Assembly (NCBI RefSeq): GCF_015558675.1
Contig: NZ_JADMOL010000006.1
Coordinates: forward strand, 114,876-161,578
Direction: 5' to 3'
DNA length: 46,703 nucleotides
Source of the DNA: Paenibacillus sp. 1001270B_150601_E10
Lineage (GTDB): Bacteria; Bacillota; Bacilli; Paenibacillales; Paenibacillaceae
In this document: in pieces, positions 8,852-19,465 of the stretch
Layout: each line of letters begins with the position of its first letter
Numbering within the stretch: position 1 is the stretch's first letter
Notes under the pieces: generated by a model
What the model saw: only the letters and a program-made list of their open reading frames with translations
The model's database searches: none
What the model was told of the DNA's origin: nothing
Made by a program: the position numbers and the translations under genes

Positions 8852-9292
8852 TTATTTGGAATGGGTTGTTTGCTCTCGAATCGCGGCTAATACGTTTTCC
8901 CAGTGCAGCTTCATCTGTTCTCGCGTATCCGGATGATCCAGATGCTCCTGATGAAAACTGATCGTCGTTTTGTCTGACTGCTTAGAGAGCAGCCGTATTT
9001 GCAGAGTGGACGGTTCTCCCCACTCGCTCTTCTCCCATCTTAAGCGTAGCTGCCGGTATGGCTTGATGACCCGGAACTGACCGGAAATGCCTTCTTCGGA
9101 ACAAAAGGTCTCTCCCTCGGTAAAGGAAGGCTGCGATACGTTTCCGATCCAAAGCTTTCGTCCATCGGCTGAGGTCAGGTATGACCATGCCTCCTCTGTC
9201 GAGATCAGCAGTGTTCTTCGAACCCCAACCTGATAACCTGTCGAAGCGGTCAGACCAACAGTCTTGTTCGATGTGGGAGGTTTACTTCTCAT
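8852..9292 (-). CDS. SRPBCC (AHSA1/START-like) domain protein
   Basis: 146 residues. The typical AHSA1-like pattern is present: VRRTLLISTEEAWSYLTSADGRKLWIGNV near residues 24-51 (the helix and strand after an N-terminal VxVxRxI start), a central beta sheet, and a long C-terminal helix (EQMKLHWENVLAAIREQT). These proteins hold a hydrophobic ligand cavity, and the ligand is unknown. First gene of an SRPBCC-VOC operon directly behind the tetR-like gene, with a TetR-type operator 26 bp upstream. Confidence 0.87.
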   Translation of the reverse strand: MRSKPPTSNKTVGLTASTGYQVGVRRTLLISTEEAWSYLTSADGRKLWIGNVSQPSFTEGETFCSEEGISGQFRVIKPYRQLRLRWEKSEWGEPSTLQIRLLSKQSDKTTISFHQEHLDHPDTREQMKLHWENVLAAIREQTTHSK

Positions 9293-9317
9293 CGTATCCC
9301 TTCTCTCATTCGTGATT

Positions 9318-9333
9318 GTTAGTACGAACTAAC
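9318..9333. promoter_or_regulatory. TetR operator copy 1 (before SRPBCC-VOC)
   Basis: GTTAGT-ACGA-ACTAAC, perfect 6-bp arms around 4 nt. The arms equal those of the site at 9977-9992, so both are probably bound by the TetR protein encoded between them. Confidence 0.8.
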
Positions 9334-9353
9334 TTGCTTGCATACAAAAATGT

Positions 9354-9941
9354 TTAGGGTCTCAAACCCCTCACAAACAGCTCGATACTCGACGCTATGA
9401 ATGTTGGCAGGGCAACTTTCGTGATCTTTGACGCTCCAAATAGCTGTGTCATGAAGGCCCCGTAGTTCATCCACATAAATGTGATCGCCTGTGTTTCCGC
9501 ATCAGTCTGGATCATTCGATTCTTGCTCTGCATTTCGGTAAAATAATTCGTCAGCAGCTCCAGTAATGTACGCGGATGCTTCTGCGCCTTCTCGCGAATG
9601 GCGATCAATTCGTCATCTCTCAAGACAATGAGGAACAATTTGCGATTACGATCCATAATCTCGTGATACATCTGGCTAATCGTAAGCAGGTCCTCCCTCA
9701 GATCCCAAGTGACTTTCTCGTTAAAGATCTGGATCATTTCAATCGAATAATGATAATGGTCAACGGCTTTCTCCAGCAGATTGAACTTGCTGCCGAAGTT
9801 GCGAAACAATGTCATCTCGCTGACGCCTGCTGCTGAGGCAATCTCCTTGGTCGATATACCCTTGTAGCCTTTCTCAGCCATCAAATCGATAGCTGCCAGC
9901 ATCAGTCTGCTTTTATTATCTAATGTCTGTCTATCTTTCAA
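9354..9941 (-). CDS. TetR/AcrR family transcriptional regulator
   Basis: 195 residues, with a TTG start at 9941 preceded by GGAAGGTGA at good spacing. Residues 8-55 are the TetR helix-turn-helix (LMLAAIDLMAEKGYKGISTKEIASAAGVSEMTLFRNFGSKFNLLEKAV); the rest is the helical ligand and dimer domain. It sits upstream of the SRPBCC-VOC pair on the same strand. Two near-identical palindromes, one in front of it and one in front of the pair, point to autoregulation and control of the two genes. The inducer is unknown. Confidence 0.93.
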   Translation of the reverse strand: MKDRQTLDNKSRLMLAAIDLMAEKGYKGISTKEIASAAGVSEMTLFRNFGSKFNLLEKAVDHYHYSIEMIQIFNEKVTWDLREDLLTISQMYHEIMDRNRKLFLIVLRDDELIAIREKAQKHPRTLLELLTNYFTEMQSKNRMIQTDAETQAITFMWMNYGAFMTQLFGASKITKVALPTFIASSIELFVRGLRP

Positions 9942-9976
9942 ATCTTCACCTTCCTGAACGGGATGAATACTTTATA

Positions 9977-9992
9977 GTTAGTACTCACTAAC
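9977..9992. promoter_or_regulatory. TetR operator copy 2 (before the TetR gene)
   Basis: GTTAGT-ACTC-ACTAAC, same arms and 4-nt gap as the site at 9318. It lies 36-51 bp before the TTG start, where a promoter would be. Confidence 0.8.
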
Positions 9993-10035
9993 ATTTCATG
10001 TAACAATTATATCCAATTCGTATTTAGACGTCAAG

Positions 10036-10073
10036 GGCTTCCCCCAATCAAATCTTTCGACTGGGGGGTGCTT
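10036..10073. other. GC-rich hairpin without T run
   Basis: CCCCCAATC and GACTGGGGG pair over 9 bp (one G-T) around a 9-nt loop, flanked by CTT and TGCTT. There is no T run in either direction. It may help end the rph transcript, or be a lone scar of a mobile element whose ends carry such hairpins. Confidence 0.4.
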
Positions 10074-10115
10074 AGTTTCATCATTATTTTCCAAGTGATC
10101 GTCTGAGTTAGGCCC

Positions 10116-12728
<2,613 letters not shown>

Positions 12729-12753
12729 CTAACCAATAAATTGAGAAAAACCT

Positions 12754-12782
12754 TTGACAAGAGTTTGCCGTCATGGTACAAT
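12754..12782 (+). promoter_or_regulatory. plus-strand sigma-A promoter inside the rph leader
   Basis: TTGACA (12754-12759), exactly 17 nt, TACAAT (12777-12782). It points away from rph, towards the SDR at 13011, with start of transcription expected near 12789. Confidence 0.7.
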
Positions 12783-12836
12783 TAAATTGTAAGATAAGGT
12801 ATTTATGTCTTATTATGAATAAAAAGTCGTGACATG

Positions 12837-12865
12837 ATTATATCATCGTCCATATTTATCTGCAA
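12837..12865 (-). promoter_or_regulatory. promoter of rph
   Basis: On the minus strand: TTGCAG (12865-12860), 17 nt, TATAAT (12842-12837). The start is expected near 12830, giving a leader of about 110 nt before the rph ATG. The leader contains an ATAAG/CTTAT hairpin. Confidence 0.7.
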
Positions 12866-12872
12866 TCATAAT

Positions 12873-12904
12873 GAACCTGACAATACTGTCCAGGTTCTTT
12901 TTTT
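12873..12904 (+). terminator. plus-strand terminator upstream of the SDR gene
   Basis: GAACCTG / CAGGTTC (with ACA/TGT extending the stem inward) followed by seven T. On the other strand there is no T run, so it acts only on rightward transcription from the 12754 promoter. Confidence 0.8.
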
Positions 12905-13010
12905 GTTTTTCTGCTGTCCAACAAGATTTCCATATCCGAATGAGAGAGCAACATTTCAAACGCCGACCCATGGTATAACGGTATTGAATTCGGATTAAGG
13001 AGATGAAAGC

Positions 13011-13775
13011 ATGAGTACATTGGAAGGAAAGATCGCTTTAGTAACTGGAGCAAGCCGTGGTATTGGCCGTAGCATTGCACGTCGTCTCGCACAGGAAGGC
13101 GCATTCGTTATTGTGCATTACGCCAGCAGGCATGATGATGCGAAGGCAGTTGTCCGTCAGATCGAACAGGACGGAAGAAAAGCATGCACGATCTGCGCTG
13201 ATCTAAGCTCCCTTGATGGCATCAATCATTTATTCCTGCAGCTAGAAGACGTCATTCAGGCGCATACGGGGGCAAAAGCGTTTGATATTCTTGTAAACAA
13301 TGCAGGCATCGGCCAAATTCTTGGCGTGCAAGAAACGACAGAAGCCTCATTCGAAGAAGTCATGAGCATTAATGTAAAGGCTCCACTGTTTGTTACAAAA
13401 GAAGCGCTGCCACGTTTGAAGGATGGAGGCCGCATTATTAATATCTCCTCTTTTGTAACGCGCGTAGCCTCTCCAAGCGTGTTTACCTACAGCATGTCAA
13501 AGGGAGCGATCGATACCTTTACACTCCTCTTAGCAAAGCAGCTTGGCAGCCGCAATATTACCGTAAATGCGATCCAGCCCGGTATCATTAATACGGAGAT
13601 GAATGCAGGAACGCTTGGAGATCCTCAAGGTCAGCAGTATGCGGCTGGACTTTCCGTCTTCAGCAGATGGGGAGAGCCAGAAGATATTGCGGGTATCGCA
13701 GCATTCCTTGCATCTCCAGACAGCCGATGGATAGCCGGCCAATTGATCGATGCTAGCGGCGGTTCACGCTTATAA
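13011..13775 (+). CDS. short-chain dehydrogenase/reductase (3-oxoacyl-ACP reductase-like)
   Basis: 254 residues, complete. TGASRGIG at 12-19 binds NAD(P); NNAG at 96-99; catalytic N121, S147, Y160 and K164 (YSMSK); C-terminal WIAGQLIDASGG. These are classical SDR features close to FabG, but stand-alone SDRs of this kind act on many substrates. AAGGAG lies 9 nt before the ATG. A terminator lies between it and the nearest strong upstream promoter, so it is expressed either by read-through or from a weak promoter near 12973 (TATAAC). Confidence 0.92.
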   Translation: MSTLEGKIALVTGASRGIGRSIARRLAQEGAFVIVHYASRHDDAKAVVRQIEQDGRKACTICADLSSLDGINHLFLQLEDVIQAHTGAKAFDILVNNAGIGQILGVQETTEASFEEVMSINVKAPLFVTKEALPRLKDGGRIINISSFVTRVASPSVFTYSMSKGAIDTFTLLLAKQLGSRNITVNAIQPGIINTEMNAGTLGDPQGQQYAAGLSVFSRWGEPEDIAGIAAFLASPDSRWIAGQLIDASGGSRL

Positions 13776-13817
13776 GCAAAATGAAACATGAAATATTTTA
13801 TGATGGCATGATTACTG

Positions 13818-14480
13818 TCATCTCATATGTCCACTTTCAATGAATGTACGAATGAAATCCGCAATGTTTGTGAATTCATAATGAGGAGGTTTAACAACAA
13901 ATTTGCTTCCATGAGAGTTGCTTAACCAATTCACACCTACTGTTTTCAGATTAGCACTTAAACCTGCTTGAATATCTGCTGTACTATCACCTATATAAAG
14001 CGTCTCTTCTGTTGAGGCGCTTAATCGCTTCATGGCCTGCATTATTCCTTCTGGGTGCGGCTTTGGATGTATGACATCATCTCCGGTAATAGATATATGG
14101 AACGTATCTGTGGGGAAAAGGTGCTTGATCGATATTTCATAGCTCCTTCTCGCTTTTCCTGTCACGATGGCATACTGAATTCCCTTTTCTTGCAGCAATC
14201 TAATCAGCTCTAGGATCTCTGTATTCTTATTTACTAATTTTGTATGTTCTTTGTCATAGAAATCATAATAATCTTCAATTGCTTTTTTTACATAATGCCG
14301 ATTATGTAAATTTTGCTCGATAATGCCGACTTCTGACGGTCCAAACATCCCGATGATGTCCTCTTTGGATAGAGGCCTGCTGTCGTACTTGTGAAATACT
14401 TCCTGAAAGGCATGAAAACAAACGGGGAGCGTATCAGCCAGCGTTCCATCAAAATCAAACAGCATGGTTTTAACCTTCAA
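13818..14480 (-). CDS. HAD superfamily phosphatase (phosphoglycolate phosphatase/PpaX-like)
   Basis: About 220 residues. The nucleophile motif DFDGTLADT lies near residue 10, motif II is VTGK near 112, and K plus GDSTADIQAGL form motifs III/IV, so all four HAD motifs are present. I chose the TTG at 14480 (AGGTGA 5 nt upstream, giving the normal MKVKTMLFDFDGT start). A GTG at 14489 would overlap the previous gene by 4 nt, and an ATG at 14465 would cut the first strand. It lies directly behind another HAD gene, with which it forms an operon. Substrate unknown. Confidence 0.88.
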   Translation of the reverse strand: MKVKTMLFDFDGTLADTLPVCFHAFQEVFHKYDSRPLSKEDIIGMFGPSEVGIIEQNLHNRHYVKKAIEDYYDFYDKEHTKLVNKNTEILELIRLLQEKGIQYAIVTGKARRSYEISIKHLFPTDTFHISITGDDVIHPKPHPEGIMQAMKRLSASTEETLYIGDSTADIQAGLSANLKTVGVNWLSNSHGSKFVVKPPHYEFTNIADFIRTFIESGHMR

Positions 14481-14485
14481 TACAA

Positions 14486-15145
14486 TCACCTGCTTTTATG
14501 ATTAGTTCGAACTACAGTCATCCTACCGTCAGTAAAGAGCAGCAATTCTTTCGGATGCTCAAACTTATGCTTAGCCGGTATAGCATTAGGCTGCTTGCAT
14601 CCCCACAGTGCTAATCCAAAGTCCACTCCAGCGTCCCTTGCGCATTCATAATCATAGATGGTATCCCCGATGTAGATGGCGGCTTCTGCCTGAGCTCCAG
14701 AGATCTCAAGAAACTGAAGTAAAGGTTCTGGATGCGGCTTATGCTGCTTCGTATCATCTGCACATATGACATACGGAAGCTCTCGAACGAGTCCAAACGG
14801 TACGAAATCATCTAGAAACTCTTGATGGGTCTTCGAGGTCACAACTCCCGTCGTAATCGATTCTTTCCTTAGATCAGTAAGCAGGACCTGAATACCCTCG
14901 TATACATGAATGGTATGATAATATTCCTTCATATGATCATTCCAGCATTTATTTGCATGATCAACGTCTTCAATACCAAGTTGGCGCAGGGATGCAGCCC
15001 CTGGAATTCCAAGCACAAACGCGAGATCTTGCTGGCTCATATCACGGTTATAGTTATGCTTCAGCATCTTCTGCAAAGATCCCAATACCGCTTGCTCTGT
15101 ATTGATCAAAGTGCCATCAATATCAAAAATAATGGTTGTATACAT
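14486..15145 (-). CDS. HAD superfamily phosphatase
   Basis: 219 residues with FDIDGTLINTE (nucleophile Asp and acid Asp) at 7-17, VVTSKT (motif II), KPHPEPLLQF and IYIGDTIYDYECARDAG (motifs III/IV). The helical cap follows motif I (type C1), as in phosphoglycolate phosphatase or pyrophosphatase PpaX. AAGGAGG lies 9 nt before the ATG. First of two adjacent HAD genes that resemble each other moderately, perhaps an old duplication. The LacI gene lies 78 bp upstream on the same strand. Confidence 0.9.
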   Translation of the reverse strand: MYTTIIFDIDGTLINTEQAVLGSLQKMLKHNYNRDMSQQDLAFVLGIPGAASLRQLGIEDVDHANKCWNDHMKEYYHTIHVYEGIQVLLTDLRKESITTGVVTSKTHQEFLDDFVPFGLVRELPYVICADDTKQHKPHPEPLLQFLEISGAQAEAAIYIGDTIYDYECARDAGVDFGLALWGCKQPNAIPAKHKFEHPKELLLFTDGRMTVVRTNHKSR

Positions 15146-15223
15146 GTATGTCGTCCTCCTTCAGCATGATTGGAGATGCCCTCCTTCATAACATGCTAAA
15201 GTATGAAATCCATTTCAGGTCAA

Positions 15224-16177
15224 TTATTGAGTGGATTGGCGTTCAATGATGTGATAAGAAATCTCTACTTTATCCTTTGATTTCTCAATTACAAGATCAA
15301 AGGCCTGTTCACCAACCTTCACCAATTGGTGATCAACCGTTGATAGCTGCAGCCCAATTCCAATTGGCTGGTTCTCTTGACCAATGATCGCTAGATCCTC
15401 TGGCACCTCTAGTTGCATGCTCATTGCATACTGATAAATACCTGCCGCAACCTCATCTCCGTTCGCATATACAGCGGTTGGTCTTGCATCCAAGTGAAGC
15501 CATTGTTGTGCCGCTCGTACCCCATCATCCATGCTGTGGCAATCCCTGATATGGTATTCTGGAGGTATTTCGCCAAATACTTGCTGGTAAGCTTTGAGCG
15601 TCAGCTGTGTACTATTGCTTTCTTCTCCTCTTGCTGTAGAAAATGCTACTCTAGAATGTCCTTTATCCTTTAACCGTTGAAAGGTCTCTAAGTATGACGT
15701 GTATCGATCCATATAAGCGCAGCCGATCTCAGGATGTTCCGTATACTCGCATGCAACGATGGTCCCGTACTTGGTAAATGGCACAATGGCATCCCATGTG
15801 TTTGAACGAGAGGTAATGATGATTCCGTCCAGTTGTTTATTTTTCAGCATATGTAAACCGTTGAGCTCTTTTTCCGGATCGTATTTCGTAGGCAGAACCA
15901 TCACGGTATAATCAAGCTCAACCGATCGATTAAGCACGCCATGGAGCAGCTGATCGAAGGCTTGATTGTTGTTGTATGGCATGATCACACCGATCCTTCT
16001 TGTTTCCTTACGGATTAAATCGACAGCTACGCGATTTGGCGTATAGTCCATTTCATCAATCACACGCTGAACAGCTGCCCGCTTCGATTCAGATACATAG
16101 GGATGGTGATTCAGCACCCTAGATACTGTCGATACGGATACGCCTGCACGCTTTGCGATATCATTAATATTCGCCAC
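15224..16177 (-). CDS. LacI family transcriptional regulator
   Basis: 317 residues from the GTG at 16177 (AAGGAG 9 nt upstream; the family start is MANINDIAKRAGVS). A GTG two codons earlier is less likely. Residues 1-25 are the LacI helix-turn-helix (DIAKRAGVSVSTVSRVLNHHPYVSES) with the hinge near 50; from 60 on is the periplasmic-binding-protein-like sensor domain (IGVIMPYNNN). No transport or sugar gene is adjacent. The two HAD phosphatases downstream on the same strand are the only obvious partners, so it may respond to a sugar phosphate (inference). Confidence 0.92.
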   Translation of the reverse strand: MANINDIAKRAGVSVSTVSRVLNHHPYVSESKRAAVQRVIDEMDYTPNRVAVDLIRKETRRIGVIMPYNNNQAFDQLLHGVLNRSVELDYTVMVLPTKYDPEKELNGLHMLKNKQLDGIIITSRSNTWDAIVPFTKYGTIVACEYTEHPEIGCAYMDRYTSYLETFQRLKDKGHSRVAFSTARGEESNSTQLTLKAYQQVFGEIPPEYHIRDCHSMDDGVRAAQQWLHLDARPTAVYANGDEVAAGIYQYAMSMQLEVPEDLAIIGQENQPIGIGLQLSTVDHQLVKVGEQAFDLVIEKSKDKVEISYHIIERQSTQ

Positions 16178-16254
16178 AGTCACCTTCTCCTTTCATACAG
16201 TACGTATCCTAAATGTATCATAGAAATGAAAATAAGGTAGGGTTCATTCCCTGC

Positions 16255-16761
16255 CTATACGAAACTAGAACTTGATAAAGGTAACGTAAATGCTATATAG
16301 ACATGTTTCTCACTTTCCACTTTAATCAGTGCCTGATGAGCTTCGATAATGGCTTTGGCAAGCGCGAAGCCAATTCCTGACGAATCATGCTTTTTAGAAC
16401 GGCCTGCTAGTACCTTCATTATTTCTGCTTCATTGTCGGAACGGAGTCCCACCATTCTAGCCGTGATTTCACCCCAAGTTGCAATAGAATCAGCCTTCAA
16501 TTGGTTATAAAACTGCTGATGTATCATGTACGGCCAGCTTCCATACAGGTTGTAACCAATTTTAATTTGTAGTTAGTCGTTTGTTTGGTATTCTCTTTGT
16601 ATAACGCCTTGACCTTATTCACTTCTTGTTCTGTGCCGATCACGACAATGCTAATGACGGGTTGCGATGGCCCTTCTACAAAACGCTTTACACCGAATCC
16701 GATACCTGCAAAAATGATAATAACCAACACAAAACCTATCAGCTGACTCTCGTCTAACCAT
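16255..16761 (-). pseudogene. remnants: membrane-anchored fragment and histidine kinase C-terminus
   Basis: The frame ending at 16255 closes with DSSGIGFALAKAIIEAHQ...VESE...FTLPL, the G2 box and final strand of a sensor histidine kinase ATPase domain. The H box, N box and G1 box are all missing. In front of it are about 30 unassigned residues. Then, overlapping out of frame at 16524-16527, comes a short segment with one membrane helix (VLVIIIFAGIGFGV) and about 45 residues I cannot place. An AGAGGAG site and ATG at 16761 sit one frame away from that segment. I read this as decayed gene pieces, not two real small genes. Confidence 0.65.
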
Positions 16762-16878
16762 TTTGCTCCTCTCTCTTACATTTCGTAAGAATCATGAGGT
16801 TCATGATCGTCTCAACTCCACCGAAGTCTTGTTATCCTTAAGTGATGATTTGTAAGTCATAATGTGGGGAGAGAAATG

Positions 16879-17100
16879 ATGAAGACTGAAGTTATTATGC
16901 TGCCTGCTTTTCTCGTTGTGGGGATTCAGATTGAGGCTAATGTCGAAGCGTTCGAGTCAGGTGCGGGTAAAATGGCGTTTGCCAGTCTGCTTGATCGCAA
17001 ACACGAAATTCGATTCAGGAAAAATGATCATATTATTCTCATGCAGACGTACCCGTTAGGTCCCGAAAATGAAATCGACATTTATGTTGCATTAAGCTAG
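16879..17100 (+). pseudogene. GyrI-like effector-binding protein with internal deletion
   Basis: 73 residues from the ATG at 16879 (GGGGAG 7 nt upstream). The first 60 residues (MKTEVIMLPAFLVVGIQIEAN...GAGKMAFASLLDRKHEI) read as the start of a GyrI/AraC effector-binding domain, which is normally about 150 residues long. The last residues, ENEIDIYVALS, read as the normal end of that domain. The two ends are joined in frame, so about 80 residues of the middle appear lost. It may still be translated as a short protein. The assignment rests on recall of the family pattern. Confidence 0.55.
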
Positions 17101-17113
17101 AGCTTCAAGTTGT

Positions 17114-17150
17114 AAAGCTGCCAAGCGATTGCTTGGCAGCTTTGTTGTTG
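17114..17150. terminator. bidirectional terminator
   Basis: AAAGCTGCCAAGC, loop GATT, GCTTGGCAGCTTT: a perfect 13-bp stem between converging genes. Confidence 0.85.
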
Positions 17151-17173
17151 GATCGACAGGTATGGGTTGTGAC

Positions 17174-17962
17174 TTAACGATCACCAGCAAGTGTAAGCCA
17201 CTTGCGATTATGATGCTCCTGTACTTCTACGGGGGTATCAAAGAATTCGCTCAACACATCTGACTGCAAGCAGTTGACCGTCTCATCCGCCTTGTAGATT
17301 TCGCCTCTCTTCACCAGCAGCGTGTGCGTAAAGCAAGGCGTTATCTCTTCAATATGATGCGTCACATACAGCAAGGTTGGTCCGCCAGGCTGCTTGGTAA
17401 TCTTCTCGATCATCTCAAGCAGCTGTTCACGTGCGAAAATATCAAGTCCGGTACATGGCTCATCCAGTATTAAGAGGTCTGGATTGGCCATTAGTGCGCG
17501 TGCGATGAGAACTTTCTGCCGCTGACCTTGCGATAAGGTATCGTATGTACGAGCAGCCAAGGAGGAGCAGCCTAGAAATTCCATCAGCTCCTCGGCTTGC
17601 TTCAGATCCTCTGCAATCGTATCGTCATACAGACCGATTGTCGCAAATTTACCGCTGAGGACGATGGTCAGCGCAGTCTGGTGGCCGTGCAGCTTCTGCT
17701 GCAGGGAGGTGCTTACCCAACCGATGCGTTTGCGCAGCTCCCTCAGGTCTACTTCACCGAAGCGATGGTCCAGCACTTCGACCTGCCCTGTCGTCGGCCA
17801 GATATAACCGTTCACAACGTTCAGCATCGTCGTCTTGCCTGATCCGTTCAGGCCGACGATACACCAGTGCTGCCCTTGTCTCACTTCCCAATTCATATCG
17901 TGCAGGATCATGGTCGTATCACGTCTCCATGATACATTTTTGAGTGATATAATTATCGCCAA
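17174..17962 (-). CDS. ABC transporter ATP-binding protein (YlmA/ModF-like, no permease nearby)
   Basis: 262 residues with a TTG start at 17962 after AAGGAGGGGAGAC. Walker A GLNGSGKT at 37-44, Q-loop STSLQQK, signature LSQGQRQKV near 143, Walker B LLILDEPCTGLD, and H-loop VTHHIEE. The end (about 230-262) is an extra tail. It resembles B. subtilis YlmA and the ModF-type stand-alone ATPases, which often lack a partner permease and are poorly understood. It follows the FadR-type GntR gene by 23 bp and is probably under its control. Confidence 0.9.
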   Translation of the reverse strand: MAIIISLKNVSWRRDTTMILHDMNWEVRQGQHWCIVGLNGSGKTTMLNVVNGYIWPTTGQVEVLDHRFGEVDLRELRKRIGWVSTSLQQKLHGHQTALTIVLSGKFATIGLYDDTIAEDLKQAEELMEFLGCSSLAARTYDTLSQGQRQKVLIARALMANPDLLILDEPCTGLDIFAREQLLEMIEKITKQPGGPTLLYVTHHIEEITPCFTHTLLVKRGEIYKADETVNCLQSDVLSEFFDTPVEVQEHHNRKWLTLAGDR

Positions 17963-17985
17963 GTCTCCCCTCCTTTGATTTGAAT

Positions 17986-18672
17986 CTACAACTCAGACAG
18001 TGTTCCATTCAAAATGGTCAGCGTCCATTTTACTGCTTGATCTGAATCTCCATTTTTAATCGCTTCATAGACCAGTTCATGGTGGTGAGATTGAGGATCA
18101 TGGGAACTGTAATTGAGGTTTAATGTACTCATTGCATCGGATAGTACATGTGTAAAGGTCCTGTACAAGTCGATCATCACAGCATTTTTACTCGCATTTG
18201 CAATCGCCATATGAAAATCTACATCCGCTTTGGCATACAACTCACGGTCATTCTGCTGCAAAGCCATCTTTCTTGTATCCAGATGCTTGCGCATATTGGA
18301 TAAATCGCTATCATCATGGCGAAGAGCTGCCAATCTTGAGATTTCTAACTCAATCATTTTTCGAGCTTCGAACACTTCAATCAATTCAGCACGTTGCAAA
18401 CGTTGAGCAAGGGGCTCTTGAATAATAGGCTTTGATTTTAAATAAGTCCCAAAACCCTGCTTTTTCTCTAATAATCCAGCAGAGACCAGTACACGAACGG
18501 CTTCTCGAATGGTGGATCGACCGACACGGAATAATTGCATTAACTCGGGTTCCGGAGGCAATTTGTCTCCAGGCAGGATGGTTCCTGCTGAGATGTGTTG
18601 TTGAATTTGTTGAACGACATCGTCGACTAATTTGGTGGATTGAACGGGTTGAAACGATTCCTTATTAAACAT
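17986..18672 (-). CDS. GntR family regulator, FadR/FCD subfamily
   Basis: 228 residues from the ATG at 18672 (GGGGAG 8 nt upstream; an in-frame start 51 nt further out lacks a site). Residues about 15-80 are the GntR winged helix (LPPEPELMQLFRVGRSTIREAVRVLVSAGLLEKKQGFGTY). Residues about 95-220 are the all-helical FCD ligand domain, with DVDFHMAIANAS and HHHELVYEAI supplying the metal-binding Asp and His residues typical of FCD regulators. These usually sense small organic acids. It is the first gene of a two-gene operon with an ABC ATPase. Confidence 0.93.
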   Translation of the reverse strand: MFNKESFQPVQSTKLVDDVVQQIQQHISAGTILPGDKLPPEPELMQLFRVGRSTIREAVRVLVSAGLLEKKQGFGTYLKSKPIIQEPLAQRLQRAELIEVFEARKMIELEISRLAALRHDDSDLSNMRKHLDTRKMALQQNDRELYAKADVDFHMAIANASKNAVMIDLYRTFTHVLSDAMSTLNLNYSSHDPQSHHHELVYEAIKNGDSDQAVKWTLTILNGTLSEL

Positions 18673-18810
18673 CAGATCATCTCCCCTTTTTCGCAGGATA
18701 ACATTGAACGCATGACCTGGCAAGAAAAAAATGTTAGTTTTTGATTGCTAGGTTAATGTCGTCAAGCTCTTGCGCTGGTCTATTAGTTATAATTTAATGG
18801 AATAAAATAA

Positions 18811-18830
18811 AAAACCGCGATCTACGCGGT
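18811..18830 (-). terminator. terminator after the paiA-like remnant
   Basis: Minus strand: ACCGCG, loop TAGAT, CGCGGTTTTTTATTTTA. A short stem but a long T run. Confidence 0.75.
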
Positions 18831-18915
18831 CTTTAATGGCATTATAGTTGTTTCAATAAGGGTTCTCTTCATTTATTCCAATTTATCATGATTCTACTAA
18901 TCTGCCCTTGAAATG

Positions 18916-19435
<520 letters not shown>

Positions 19436-19465
19436 GATGCTATTCCTTTCTGTCATCAATTTTTC

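Larger units (their letters stand above)
12789..12904 (+). ncRNA. candidate short RNA or attenuated leader opposite rph
   Basis: A strong promoter and a T-run terminator bound about 115 nt. The RNA would be complementary to the first 40 nt or so of the rph transcript and to the rph promoter. It holds a five-codon frame, MSYYE (12805-12822), after AAGATAAGG. It may be a small RNA, or the leader of the SDR gene ended by attenuation. Predicted from signals only. Confidence 0.4.

Noticed and set aside
12789-12904. Known riboswitch class upstream of the SDR gene
   Set aside because: The leader is too short and shows no conserved core of a riboswitch I know; only a promoter, a short frame and a terminator are visible.
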